A stretch of 64,000 bases of DNA from Terana coerulea (lineage: Eukaryota; Basidiomycota; Agaricomycetes; Polyporales; Phanerochaetaceae), in assembly GCA_024811115.1 (NCBI GenBank), contig JAKOGH010000743.1:1-64000 (forward strand), written 5' to 3'. A program made the position numbers and the translations under genes. The notes below the pieces were generated by a model. The model did no database searches. It saw nothing but the letters and a program-made list of their open reading frames with translations, and was not told the DNA's origin. Below are positions 1 to 11,055 of the stretch, one piece after another. Position 1 is the first letter of the stretch, and each line of letters starts with the position of its first letter.

Positions 1-123
1 TCGGTTCGGAGGTCTTTGTTACTTGGCACGTAGCATTTGCCGTTGAACATGAGTAGTCCGTTTTGCATGGTCCAGTCCGTTTTGTTTGTGCGTCCTAGGG
101 TTTCCTGTCTTCCTTCGGCTACT

Positions 124-620
124 TCATCGCTTTGAGCCCGTATTCATCATCTCCTGGCTATACGACTCGATCTCCCATGACATAGTCCGTGGTGATTGTG
201 CTTCGGATGTCCTGGGACCATTGGATGTCGGTGAATAACTGATCGGGAGTACTATCGCGTCTGCGAACAGTTCGTCTGGAAGGAGTGTTTCATCTTCATT
301 ATCGTGATCTGAGTCGTCAAGATGTCCTAGGCGTGATATCGTGTCGGATTGCACCAGGTGGGACCTTTGCAGTATTCGAGTTTCATGTCAAAGTCTGATA
401 AAAACAGTTTCCATCGTGCTTGTCTTCGGTTTAATCGTCGAGCGGATCGGAAATACGTGAGATTCTTGTGGTCTGTGAGTATTGCACGGGATGGGGATCC
501 GTGAATGTAGTGCCTCCATTCTTCGAGGGCTCGTACTATTCCGAATAGTTCAGCGGTCGTAGATTTCGTAGTTCCTTCTGGTTGATTAAAACTTTTGACA
601 GGTATGCCACTGGATGCCAA
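124..620 (-). pseudogene. Gypsy RNase H fragment and linker towards integrase
   Basis: The segment 327-620 reads as the C-terminal half of a Gypsy RNase H: ELFGIVRALEEWRHYIHGS, then LTDHKNLTYF and NRRQARWKLFLSDFD. These are the usual conserved strings for the domain. The frame breaks near 350, and the next frame (124-354) carries the downstream linker with a DTISRLGH motif (normally ADALSR) followed by an acidic stretch DNEDETLLPDELF, typical of the region before integrase. No intact domain remains. Confidence 0.88.
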
Positions 621-1043
621 TCTCCATTTTCGTCCGGTTGTCGCAGTACCTCCCGTCGCGAATTTAGGCGTCTGACTCTGATGAGGAAGGGTTTAGACGT
701 GTCGGGTAATATGAGGACTGGGACGAGGTGAACCTTTGTTTCAGGGTTTCAAGGCTTTTGGCATTCTGTTGACCAATTCCAAGCTATCCCTTTTCTAGTG
801 AGCTCGTTTAAGGGTCGCGCGAGGTCGGAAAAGTGACTGATGAAGCGTCTGTAGAAATTGCCAAATCAGAGAAAGGCTCGTACTTGTTTTACCGTGGCCG
901 GCCAGTCGATTATTCCCTGAATTTTCGCCTGGTCCATAAGGACTTTATTATGCCGGATGATTACCCCTAGGAAGTCTACTCTTCTTTGACGTCGAATGCG
1001 CATTTCTCGAGTTTGCAGTAGAGATCGTTGTCAGTTTCTTTCT

Positions 1044-1735
1044 TCAGTACCGTTTGGTTCTTTCGTGTTGTTCTTCATCTTCGGAATGAAGCATCATATC
1101 GTCCATGTAGATAGTTAACCATCCTTCATCGACTTCATCACGGAATATGTGGTCCATCATCGCCTGGAAGGTTGCCGGGAGTTGCACATGCCAAAGAAAC
1201 ATAACCATTGGTTCGAACAACTCTTGATTGGTTTTAAACGCTCTTTTCATTGATCACCATCCTTGATCCTGATGTTGTTGTACCCAGCTCTGAGGTCGAG
1301 CTTAGTAAAAATCGTGGACCCTTGGAGTTTATCGATGAGTTCGCCAATGAGAGGTAGCGGATATGTATTCTTGACTGTTCCTTCGTTAAGGTACCGGTAG
1401 TCTTGGCATGGTCTTAGTGACCCATCTTTCTTGCCTACAAGAAAAAGGTGATGCCATGGGGATTTCGATGGTCGAATGTATCCTTTACGAAGATTTTCCT
1501 TTAGAAACTCCCTTGAGTTTCTCCTGTTCCAGAGGTGACAATGGGTACACTTTGCAATCTTTTGGTACAAAGTCATCCTTGAGGTCGATGGCGTGATCGT
1601 ATGGACGAGATTCTGGGAATCGTTCGGAGGCCTTTTCTCAAACACCGACGCGTACTCGGTATTTTTCTGGTACTTGAGTTGTCGTCTGAGTATTGGCTTT
1701 CTGCGCGAATTCCATTGCCGGGTTGACTTTAGCAT
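1044..1735 (-). pseudogene. Gypsy reverse transcriptase fragments
   Basis: Two overlapping frames together cover much of a Ty3/Gypsy reverse transcriptase. The upstream part (1247-1735) has [31 protein letters not shown] and [14 protein letters not shown]. The downstream part (1044-1250) has PATFQAMMDHIF and the catalytic box YMDD (Gypsy elements usually have YLDD or YIDD). A frameshift lies at about 1247-1250, inside the domain. The stretch 621-1043 between RT and RNase H shows no continuous frame. Confidence 0.9.
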
Positions 1736-2137
1736 TTATCTAGTGCTCGCGTGGTTATAGGGTTTATGTCTTCAGTCCAGGTTACGGCTGTAAGTTTCTT
1801 CTCTCCTGGTAGGTAGGAATATAGGATATCGCCTTCCTCTAGTTCTCCAGGTGTCATGAGATCGACTGCTCGTAATTGAGCGAAATTGATCGTTGGTTCA
1901 TCGACTGGTCGGTAAGATTTCAGGGGTCTTCTGACGACAGCTTGTTAATCCTTCGGTCGTTCGTCGGGTAGTACTTCTACTGAGACTCGTTTTCCAAACT
2001 GGAGGCGTCCATCCTTCCAGTTAATGGCCGGGTTTCTATCCTTGAGCCAAGTGATGCCAAGGATGACTTCCTCTCTGCCTAAGTTTGTGACGAGGGAAGT
2101 TTGTTCGAATGGTGCGGCCTCCGGCCGTCATTGGTAT

Positions 2138-2353
2138 TTACCTCGTGTGTGATGCGTCCTTGACGGTTTGGAGTGCCGTCGACGTTAAACACCGCGAATG
2201 GTTCGCTCGAGTTTTCGCTGACTTGAGCTTGAGTTTCTTTACCATTTTCTCCGATATGAATGTTCCTCCTGCTCCTGAGTCTACGAGGGCGGGTGTTTCG
2301 ACGATTCTCTCTCCTTTCAACGTTATAGGGATGCGCATAGACATTGCATTCAT
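2138..2353 (-). pseudogene. Gypsy aspartic protease fragment
   Basis: This short frame contains LVDSGAGGTFISEKMVKKL, the retropepsin active-site region (D-S-G followed by a hydrophobic flap start). It lies between gag and RT as expected. The frame ends early, and 1740-2137 between protease and RT has no continuous frame. Confidence 0.85.
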
Positions 2354-2415
2354 TTCCGCTATAAGTACAGAGTAGGTGGAGATGCGAATAGGAGCTGACG
2401 TCGAGGCAGGCTCCT

Positions 2416-3830
2416 TTAGGAAAAATCCTTTCCAAGCCCTTTGGCGAGGTTCTTGCGCTGCTTTTTGGAAAGCGAGCTGATGAGGTTGCGGATGACCATT
2501 TCTCCGTCCTCGTCTTCTTCGTCGGAGTTCTCAGACTCCTCGCTGCTAGAATCGTCGTTCGTGACAACGGTGGCCCGACGCACCGTGGTGCGCGGCTTCG
2601 GCTTCTTTCTGTCGTCTTGGTTGGAGGATTTCTTCCTTTTGGTTGGGCAATCTTTAGCGAGATGTCCCTTACCTCCACAGTTGTAGCATAGGCCCTTCTT
2701 CCTGGCCTCCTGCCTTTCCTCTTTAGTTCTAATCGCATCTACGTTCATCGTGTTTTCGTCCCTATCTTCGGTTTGTGCGATCGGTGGCGTTTGTCGTCTT
2801 CGTCGTCGTCATCTTCGATGAATTTAATCACCGAGTCGTACCAGGGCTGATAGCGTGGTTGGTTTTACCGCTGAACTGAGGCGGATTTGGTTCTTCATGT
2901 CGACGGGGATGCATTTCTTAAAGCTCCGGATGAGCTGGGCGTCGGTGTCGCTGCCTTTGAGCTGTAACGCGAGGTGTCTGAATTTGATCACTGTTTCCCT
3001 GACAGTGTCTTTCTTGTCTCGTTCGGACCTGTTTTTAAGGCGTTCAATTTTCCTTAAAGCGTTCGAGATATCATCGCGTTGAACGAAGATTTTGTCGAAA
3101 TCGTCCCAAAATTCGGCAAGGGTGCCGGGATATCCTTTATCTCCGTATTCGTCGAGTTTCAGATCTGCCCAGGATTTGGCTGATCCTTTCGTCATAGGAG
3201 AGTGCGAAGATGATTCTTTCCTTTGGGAGGGCGAAGTCGGTGGGATATGCTTCAAAATAGAGGTGACAACCTCTCTTGAATTCCTTGACGCGTTTTTCTG
3301 AGCCGTCGAACTCATCTGAGGTCCTCAGTTTAGTTGCTTTCGAGGATTTCTTCGTGGTTGCTCCCGTTGAGGTTGAGTTTGCCATGATCGCAGCCTTGAT
3401 CTCCTGTATCCCTTGATCTACATCCACAAACTTCTGGGCCATCCTTGTTTCCATTGTCTGTGCCATTCCCTGTTTCTTCACTATTTCCGTTCGATATTTC
3501 CTGGCTTTCTGCTCGGTGGGATCCCGAGTTAGAGTGTAGAATTCGATTTGTTTGTCTAGACACTCGAGGAAATGTTCGAATGTTACTTCAACTTGATTGA
3601 TGAAGACGGTGAAGGGTTCGTCGGTTTGGTTGACGATGAAATTGGGGTTGACAGGATCTGGGGGTTAGAATCGGATGTAGAGGATGAGATGGTTCGTGGG
3701 GTCTGGTGTTGGCCTCTGGTGCACGGTTCGTAACCTTCGGTGGGTTGGATCGTTTTCTTATCTGGTGTGTTTCCGGTTCTTTGCAGGGGTTTTCGTCAGC
3801 AGAATCGTAGGATTCCTGTGTCGGTTGCAA
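2416..3830 (-). pseudogene. Gypsy gag polyprotein, frameshifted
   Basis: The gag region is spread over at least three frames. A likely start is at about 3830 (MQPTQESYDSADEN). A middle part carries DEFDGSEKRVKEFKRGCHLYF and, in the next frame, YPGTLAEFWDDFDKIFVQRD, typical of the capsid region of fungal Gypsy elements. The C-terminal part (2416-2748) has one CCHC zinc knuckle (CYNCGGKGHLAKDC) followed by a Ser/Asp/Glu-rich tail. The frames change near 3590 and 3140-3310 and between 2748 and 2824. Confidence 0.88.
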
Positions 3831-3864
3831 AGTTGACGTCTGTTCCTGACTTCAGATGAAATCG

Positions 3865-3885
3865 GTGTGTACGGAGCGTACACAC
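3865..3885. other. Perfect hairpin in the Gypsy leader
   Basis: A 9-bp perfect inverted repeat (GTGTGTACG / CGTACACAC) with a 3-base loop lies between the probable LTR and the start of gag. The role is unknown; structured leaders are common in retroelement RNAs. Confidence 0.6.
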
Positions 3886-3930
3886 AGTTCCGTTGGCGTC
3901 TGCTGTGGTAGTTCGGTGAGCCCTTGTCCT

Positions 3931-4446
3931 TGTTACAGGACCAGGGTTGGAGTTTCGGGATAACTAGTTAAGTAGTCGGCCGTTCGGTGGGTTCTGGGTG
4001 ACTTAGACTCAAAAGAGTCGGTCGGTTCGTAACTGCGATCTAATGTTAAGACCAAAGGTCGTTCGCGCAATGAGTTGGGGGCTCAATGCGACTCTGAGGG
4101 CTATTACGGAGGTTTCCCTCTAGCACGCAGAGACTGACCAGAGATATCGATGTTTAATAAACAAAGAGATCGCAGTTAAGGCTATGAGGCCTTGACTGGT
4201 CGATCTTTATACTACTGTACAAGAGGATGGCGTGGGAGAGCATACTACGTATCTGTACCAGTGTTGAGACTGGTAGATGAGTCTGGGCAGGGCGTAGGGT
4301 ACGCTACGCTAGCTGAGTCATAGGGCATAGGGTGAGGTGAGTCATGAGTCGCGAACCGGGGCATAGGGCGAGGTGAGTCATGAGTCGCGAACCGAGCCAG
4401 TATTGCTAATCGTTCGAAGATAAAAGAAATAATTCTGTCCGTAACA
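3931..4446 (-). repeat. Probable 5' LTR of the Gypsy element
   Basis: The 516-bp segment begins with TGTTAC and ends with GTAACA on the plus strand, giving 6-bp perfect terminal inverted repeats with TG...CA ends. Read on the minus strand, a TATAAAG box lies near 4207-4213, followed about 50 bases on by an AT-rich TTTATTAAAC segment, as in a U3-R-U5 layout. No convincing tRNA primer-binding site was found next to 3930, so the inner border is less certain than the outer one. The second LTR is outside the window. Confidence 0.55.
4323..4394. repeat. Two tandem copies of a 36-bp unit in LTR U3
   Basis: Units 4323-4358 and 4359-4394 differ at one base (GGGCATAGGGTGAGG versus GGGCATAGGGCGAGG) and share the rest, including GTGAGTCATGAGTCGCG. 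They lie in the outer (U3) part of the probable LTR, where duplicated enhancer-like units are common. Confidence 0.9.
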
Positions 4447-4483
4447 CATGAGATGAGTTGGAGTTGACTATCTCAACACTTAC

Positions 4484-5882
4484 GATCTGCGGGAATACTT
4501 ATATCTACAGGTGAAACCCCGTCTGCTATAGAGAATGTATATACACTAGACGTAGTGTTTATGCCGGCCTCTTGCAGCGCTTTCGACCCGGTATAGTTGG
4601 TCTGGATGGCTTGCAGGACGGCCTTGCAGTCCACACCAAATGTGATGCCGTTGATGGATGGGTTGCCGAAAACCGCTGAAACTTGTGGAATGATGTCATA
4701 GACTGTATTGTTTGCAAGTCCCAAGGTCGAGATCCAACTTGAATACATGCCGTAGAAATCCAGAAAATCGTAGGCATGTGGATTTACCACATTTGTGGTT
4801 TCCAGCGCCAAACATCTAGACATTCGTGGGCCCTTGTCAGCACCAATGCGAGCTTCAGTATGAGAGGACACATACATTGGCCCTGGGAATCGTGTGTATT
4901 CTAACCAAGCAAGCTGAGTTGTTTGAGTGGTCGGCACAGTGGTGTTGTAGGTTTCAGCATGGAACATGCTGGGGATGGTTATGTGGAAGACAAACACGCC
5001 ACTCAGATATCCGAAGATCTGGAGCACGCCCCAGACCACCGTCGGTATACTCAGCTGTTCCCACAGGGATGATACGGGCAATCCGAGTCCAAGCCACGCA
5101 GAGCTTTTGTCATGAATAGCACTCAAGGTCTGTCTCACATACAGCTCTCGTTTCAGGGAAAGCCGCTGCGTGTTGAGTCAGATAGACGCCGTAAGCGCTC
5201 TGCTCACATCTTCTCTATTGTTCTACCAGGTTCCACCATGACGATGCCTATTGTCTATTGTCCTGGTACCTATTTGTGTCTGTTTGTAGTACAGCCACCC
5301 AGTATTGTATATAAGGCAGCCCTCTCGCCATACTCTAATAAGACTCTTACAACCCTCAACCCACTAACGTGTGTATCAACCAACCTACAGGTGAGTAACC
5401 AACCTAGCTTCCTCTAGGCCTCGGTAGGAGTGTCGCGCTGTATGCGCTGCACTTCTACACTGCGTGGATAGCACCATCGCAGCGATGTAGAGCTAACAGG
5501 TTTCTCTGTCAAACTTGGTACAGAATTACATTGGAGAAATCTGACTTGCTGTCCCAATGGTTTGTGATATCGCTGTGACGATGCTAGGAAACTTGATTTT
5601 ATCGGATGTATTCATATCCATGGCAAGGGCGTGTTCATAATGGTGGGCGAAAACAACGAATAGTAATCCATGCACGAGAACAAGGCCGGCATGAAGCAGG
5701 ACGCACAATATCACTTGAAGCGTGTAGCATCGGGAGGTCCCATTCAGAGATTCGCCCGTGGGTGTTGACTCCACAGCTGGTGCCAATGTGGTGTTCTCAC
5801 GACCGCTAGTGCTATCTGAGGACTTTAGCAGAGGATGGTCCATGGCACGGAGAGGGGAGAAAGGATCGAGCTCAGGCTGCAA
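4484..5882 (-). pseudogene. Broken paralog of the membrane glycoprotein gene at 7414-9968
   Basis: Exon 1 (5550-5882) starts MQPELDPFSPL and contains a membrane segment, YTLQVILCVLLHAGLVLVHG, followed by HHYEHALAMDM. It ends at a GC-AG intron (donor GCAAGT, acceptor TTAG, 57 nt). Exon 2 runs from 5492 down to 4484, is interrupted by a solo LTR at 5171-5459, and continues with LKRELYVRQTLSAIHDKS, a second hydrophobic segment and NNTVYDIIPQV. Each block aligns with the right-hand copy in the same exon order. The gene stops at a good donor (GTAAGT) at 4483, and the Gypsy LTR begins 37 bp further on, so all later exons are missing. Function is unknown. Confidence 0.88.
5171..5459 (+). mobile_element. 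Solo LTR with 5-bp target-site duplication
   Basis: The 289-bp segment starts TGTTGAGTC and ends CTTCTACA and is flanked on both sides by CTGCG (5166-5170 and 5460-5464). Leaving out the segment and one CTGCG gives a continuous exon that matches the right-hand paralog, so the borders are well supported. It has a promoter-like TATATAAGG box near 5310. Its size, ends and TATA box suggest a Copia-type LTR; the family is an inference. Confidence 0.85.
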
Positions 5883-6063
5883 CGTTCATGACGATGTTGT
5901 TGTATATGGACTGCGCGTCCTCCCAGTGTTTCCGCCCACGACCATCCAGTAAGCGGGTAGAAGCCATTCAAACCTAATCAGACAGTTGACACATATGATC
6001 AGCTTCATCGCAATGAGCTGTGCAGATGCTGACTCAAGAGTGCACTTTGAGCGTACTGCGAAG

Positions 6064-6818
6064 TTACTGTCGTTTGCAAAGCACCTGAGACAAGCGCCTT
6101 TCGGCCAAATTTGGACGTTTTGGTAGCACGGGTGACTTTTGTGTCGTAGCTCACCCAATACACATCATAGACACTAAGTTAAGACATGAAAAACAATTTA
6201 TTCTTCGATGCAAGGTGCATGCAACAAGAACGAGAAGAAATGACCGATTTTTGAGCAAGCTAGGCATGCTGGTCCCGGCACCAGACTCCCTCAACGACTT
6301 TTGCGCTGGGACGGAAGAATGGCTGAGCCATTTCTCTTCAAAAAGGCTGGGCGTAATTTGTATGATGTTTCCGCATGTGCAAGCACTCTCAAACCGGTCC
6401 CGGTCGGATGTGGTGCTCTCATGCAGTTGCACTCTCACGGGCGCTTTGCCCGTGCACCCTTGAGAGCAGACCCATGAGGACATAGCATCCAACCGAGGTC
6501 AATCTAAGAGTACTGGCACGTGAGAAAACATAACAAAAAGCACTTCCAACCTTCCCAAAGTGAAACGCTCAAGTCATTCTTTCATCCTGGCTCAAAAGTT
6601 GTCAAGGGGTCTAGGACAACCAGCTCACTCAAAATTGCCCAATTTCTCTCGTTCTTGTTGCGAGCACTTTCGAATTGAGAAATAAGTCACTTTACATGTC
6701 TCAAAATAGTGGCTACGGTGTGTATTGGGTGAGCTACAATACGAAAGTCATCCGTGCTACCAAACGTCCAAATTTGGCCGAAAGGCGCTTGTCTCAGGTG
6801 CTTTGCAAACGACAGTAA
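6064..6818. repeat. Foldback element: near-full-length 755-bp inverted repeat
   Basis: The ends TTACTGTCGTTTGC (6064) and GCAAACGACAGTAA (6818) are perfect inverted copies. About 125 bp of each arm match closely (by eye around 90%), and the weaker match continues inward along the whole arm to an apex at CGGGCGCTTTGCCCG (6438-6452). A TA lies at both borders, which may be the target duplication of a Tc1/mariner-like MITE. The short frames inside are shadows of the repeat; I see no gene in it. Confidence 0.85.
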
Positions 6819-7413
6819 TGTATGATATGAGTCAGAGCGCTGCACTGGCAAAGCTTGAAGGGGATACTCACCGTCGCTGCTTACGATAGAGGGAACCCAC
6901 GTGTGAGGTGCAAAGCCACCATGAAGTCGCCAATGCTGAACCATTCACTCACGTTCTTCTCACCACGGTGCCATTTCCGCATCGAATGTTGCACTGGCAG
7001 TTTGTCTGAGGCGTAGGCTCTACGCTAGTAGCGCAGTTCAGTTTAGCACGACCGCGAAGAACATTCCGGTCGGCGGTTGTTGGAGTACAGCGGTTATGGC
7101 GTAGACCTAGACGCAGGCCTAGGATGAGTGTCTTGCACGAACTCATCCTAAACATTCGCCGCGGTCGTGGTCAATCGTGGTCAAGCAGGAAACCCGGCGT
7201 CTGGTAAAGTTCGGTGGTTACGTAATGGCCCAGGCGCCTTTCAGTGCCGCAGCTGCCAGTTGTCGGCGAGGCTTGCTTGAGGGCCGAGGCCCACTTGCGT
7301 GGTTGGAACGGCACTTGATAGTTAAAGATGATATTATACATTTTACATAGGCGGATACTATACGGATACCAATCTGGTGCGCTACGCAAGCCGAACCTGG
7401 GTCACGGTTCGCG
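6819..7413. other. No recognised gene
   Basis: This is the promoter side of the broken copy and the 3' side of the intact copy. One minus-strand frame (MVQHWRLHGG..., 6944 down to about 6870) ends at a good donor GGTGAGTATC and could be an exon of something lost. Nothing else is recognisable. Confidence 0.4.
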
Positions 7414-9968
7414 CTATGGGCCTCTTCGCCTGAGCGGCGTCAGCGTGGCAATTGAATCCTTCAACATTTCTTCAAGCTCGTGCTGCTCACCCGCAAAGCT
7501 GGTGTCTCTCGCCATAGTATCCAGATTTGCGGGACCGCGGCTGACTTTGCTCTCCGCCATGTCGCTCATCTGCACTTCGAACATCCCGGCGGCCCGGAGA
7601 GCGTGGAGGTCAGGCTCTTCGACCGATGCCAGGTGGGGATGGTTTCCAAAGAGCCATGTGAGCTGGAGTGTTCCCGCGTTGTTGATTACTGCACGTCGTT
7701 CGGGGTGGGACTCTACTGGCGGTCGGATGAGAAGTATCCCGAGCGAGAGTAGAAGGACCGATGTAGCGAAGCCGATGGCGAGCTGTCGGACGATCTGTTT
7801 AGTGTCCCAGACTACGACTGAGACGAATATAGCTTACAGGTATCAAATTTATCTGGACCCCGTTAGACAGCTCAGCATCAATCGCGTACATAGAAAGGCA
7901 ATACTCACGTCTAGGCGAGCTCGAACCACGAGGACGTTCACGGTCGCATTCCCAAATGCTGAATTGCCAATGGGGTTCGAAGTCTCAATTGCGGTATTGT
8001 TGTTGTTACCTACCATCGCTCAATATCACCGTGAACACGCGTAAAGAGAGGGCTTACTGACTGTACCAATACAGAGCCGCGAGACCATTGCCGATGTTGT
8101 TATTCAGGTCGGCAAGCTGTATTTGTTCGCTGGAGCCACCTCCACCAACCGGAAATGTCTCGTCGAGGAAGCTTCAGGTTTGCGATAGGTAAGACGATCA
8201 GCATGACTTCATATTAACGAGTGGGGTCTTACGTGTTAAATATAGAGAACACCTGCACTAAAGATGGATCTGAAGACGCCCCAAACCCTCCGGCCTGCGA
8301 AGGATTTATAGGCGATAGGTTCACAGCACCCAAGCCCTGTTACCCGGGCAGCCATTAGAGCAAAAATGGTACACAAGTAGCGGGTTGACGTACTACAATT
8401 GCTATAGGATCGTAAACAACCGGATCCGACGGAACAGTCCAGTTTCTCCAAGACGTTTTACCAGCCCCAGAGATAGCGTTGACAGGAACTCGGGTCTCGG
8501 CGGAGACATCCACTGTAATGTTCTGTACCTTCAGCTCGCAAGCAGTGAGATATAACGCCGGCGTGACTGTCATGCAAAAATTCAAGTCAGCGGGTGAAAC
8601 CGGCGCATATGGACAAATGTCCGTTGTGGGACCATACCTGGCGCAGTGCCACCGTTTGAGATGGGAGGGTCGATAGACACGGCAGGTGTTTGACTCCCAG
8701 CCGAGTCGAGTATAGGTACCGTGGATGCCATGATAATCGGTGGCATGCAGCTTCCGCAGCTGGGGGCATTGCTGTCGCAAACTGATGGCTCTGCACCGAA
8801 TCCCGGGATTGTCCAAAGATTACTCTGAACCGAACTGTCGACTGAGCGAAATCATGTGAGTCAGAAGAGTGCAAGTAGCTTTTGAACTACTCACGTGGCT
8901 GCGGCACGCCGATGGCAATGGGTGATGCGTCACTGCCCACTGAGAACTTGTAGATGCTAAACGTGAGATTTGCGCCCCCATCTTGAAGGGCATTATATGA
9001 TGTGAAGTTACTCTGCGTCGCCTGCGGGATCGCCTGGCAGTCCACGTCAAACGTCACGGCATTCACGGTGGCGTTGCCCGTCGCGCCGGGAACTTGGGGA
9101 ATGATGTCGTAGACCGTGTTGTTTATGAGCCCAAGGGTCGGATATGCTCCGTAGAAAAGCAAGATGTTATACGTCGTGCTGTCCAAAGCAGATGACCCGC
9201 AGCTATGTCATAGGCCTCGTAAGTCGTTATATCACATGGAGTAAACTGTTCCACCGTACACATATTCGTTCCCAGGGCCGAAGTCGAGACGGGCAAGCTG
9301 AGAAGTCTGCGTCGTAGGCACAGTCGAGTTGTAAGTCTCAACATGAAACATGCTCGGTACGGTGATGTGCAAGACAAACACGCTGCCGAGGTATGCAAAG
9401 ATCTGGAGCACGCTCCATGTCGCAGTCGGTATCTTCGCTTGTTGCCAGAGGGAGGTCAGCGACGACCCAAGTCCGAGCCAAGCCATGCTTTTGTCGTGGA
9501 TCGCGGTCAACGTCTGCCGTACATATAGCTCTCGCTTCAGAGCAAGCTGCTGTGTGACGAGTACAACTGTGGCGATATAAAGCTACCGATATTCCTCTGT
9601 GAGCTAAGCAAAGGCGGAAGAGTCGGTGCACCCACCGTTCCCACGGTTTGAGCTGCAGCCGTCACAATGCTGGAGAACTTGATCCTATTGGACGTGTCCA
9701 AAGTCATGGAAAGCGCATGCTCGTAATGATTTGAGTAGACAGCGAACAGAATCACGTGCGCGACCACAACACCAACATGCAATACAATGCAGAAGACTAT
9801 CTGGTACGTGTAGTGTTTCGAGGTCGATGGCCATAATCTGTTCAGGGACGTCGAACTTGACGTTAGCGCCAGGGATTTGCTGTCATCGTCGCCATTCGAA
9901 GTTGTATTGTCCCACCGCGAGCTAGACGTGTGTGAGGGCTTGATCAGCGGCAGTCTCGAGGAGGACAT
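7414..9968 (-). CDS. Multi-exon membrane glycoprotein of unknown function, intact paralog
   Basis: I read nine exons: 9636-9968, 9260-9582, 8895-9202, 8638-8841, 8394-8566, 8233-8336, 8062-8171, 7909-8009 and a last exon ending at the stop 7414-7416. The N-terminus is Ser/Thr-rich and is followed by a membrane segment (YQIVFCIVLHVGVVVAHVIL). A second hydrophobic part (TWSVLQIFAYLGSVFVLHIT) and a large extracytoplasmic region follow, with many N-x-S/T sites, paired Cys and a FLDETFPVGGGG motif. A last membrane helix (LAIGFATSVLLLSLGILLI) precedes a tail of about 100 residues. The phase at the last junction does not fit cleanly, so one border or one base there is doubtful. I recognise no named domain; similar membrane proteins are common hypothetical families in mushrooms. 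The copy at 4484-5882 is its disrupted tandem duplicate. Confidence 0.82.
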
Positions 9969-11055
9969 GAGAGTGCGGGGGAAGAACGTACACCGTGTCG
10001 CTTAGGCTGCCACTCTACATGAATATCATTGTGGAGCAGGGGCGTTGAAGCTTAAGCATATCAATCACGACAGTCACAGCAAAGTTTGCCGTACGGTTAC
10101 CGGTCATTGAAGGCTTGATGATATCAGTTATGTGCGATAGTTAGTGATGAACAGGCATCAGCCTCATCTCCATGGTGATTGGGCGGGGAGCTTACAGGAG
10201 CTTTTAGCAGTTACATCTGCAAGAGCTTCGAGGTGGTGCTGTGTACGTAGTACAGTACAGTGGGGTCCGGGTCCCAGCGTTGGCATGTACATACAGAGTT
10301 ACATCCTAACGGAGGCGATACTCGCAGCTGTTGCTCCAGTGCGGGCGAAGTACGACCCGCTCTCCGTCGCTGCAAAAGACGAGCAGCGTGGATTGTGCAC
10401 CAAAGTCGCGGTGTAGCACAGACTCGAGTTCCTGCCCATTCCCAGTGTGTCACAGATTAGTTTGCACAGACACCCTAGTATTGTGTGGAGGAACTCACCG
10501 TACAGATCACCACCACTGCACCCTTTTCGCACATCTCTAAACTATTCAGTAGAGCCTCGGCCATAGCGAAACCGACCTGGTCTGGCAAGGGACCAAGGGG
10601 TATACGTTCGAAGTTGAGCCCCGCATGCTGAGCACTAAGTTCAATTCGAAGGAGTATCGTCGAGTGCGCAAAAGAGAGCCTTTCGCCGAGTAGATGGTAA
10701 CCGGGGGGAAGCTGATATGAATTTTGGGACGTGGCCGCGTACAGTCTTCCGTATATTGCTCAAAGGTGACGGTGGTCGCCGACTCGTGAGCAAAAGTATG
10801 GCCGGCGCTTGCCAGGAGGACTCGGGCAGCTCGGTCAAAGCCCGCATCTATCCTGAGAATCACATGCAGACGCGTCAATTCACCTTCGGACGCGCCGCCG
10901 TCAGCCTCCAGCCAGCCTGTCAGCCCGTCCGCCTCCAGCCAGCCGCCAGCCTCAGTAGGATAAAAAGCCCCGCTGGTCCTATGTTTGATTCAGAAGAGCT
11001 TGCTCTCGACCAGCATCACACAAAACAGGCAGGCCTGTCTACAAACTCCACGTCG
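9969..11055. other. No confident gene
   Basis: Frames here are short and unrecognised on both strands. A TATA-like GGATAAAAAG at about 10959-10968 lies roughly 90 bp before the possible micro-exon gene. Confidence 0.4.

Larger units (their letters stand above)
1..4446 (-). mobile_element. Degenerate Ty3/Gypsy LTR retrotransposon, partial
   Basis: Reading the minus strand from right to left there is a probable 5' LTR (3931-4446), a leader, gag, an aspartic protease, reverse transcriptase and RNase H, in the Ty3/Gypsy order. The end of RNase H and the linker to integrase lie near 124-354; integrase and the 3' LTR fall off the left edge of the window. Frame changes and stops separate almost every domain, so the copy cannot be autonomous. 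It lies in an intron of the neighbouring membrane-protein gene, just after its exon border at 4484. Confidence 0.92.
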
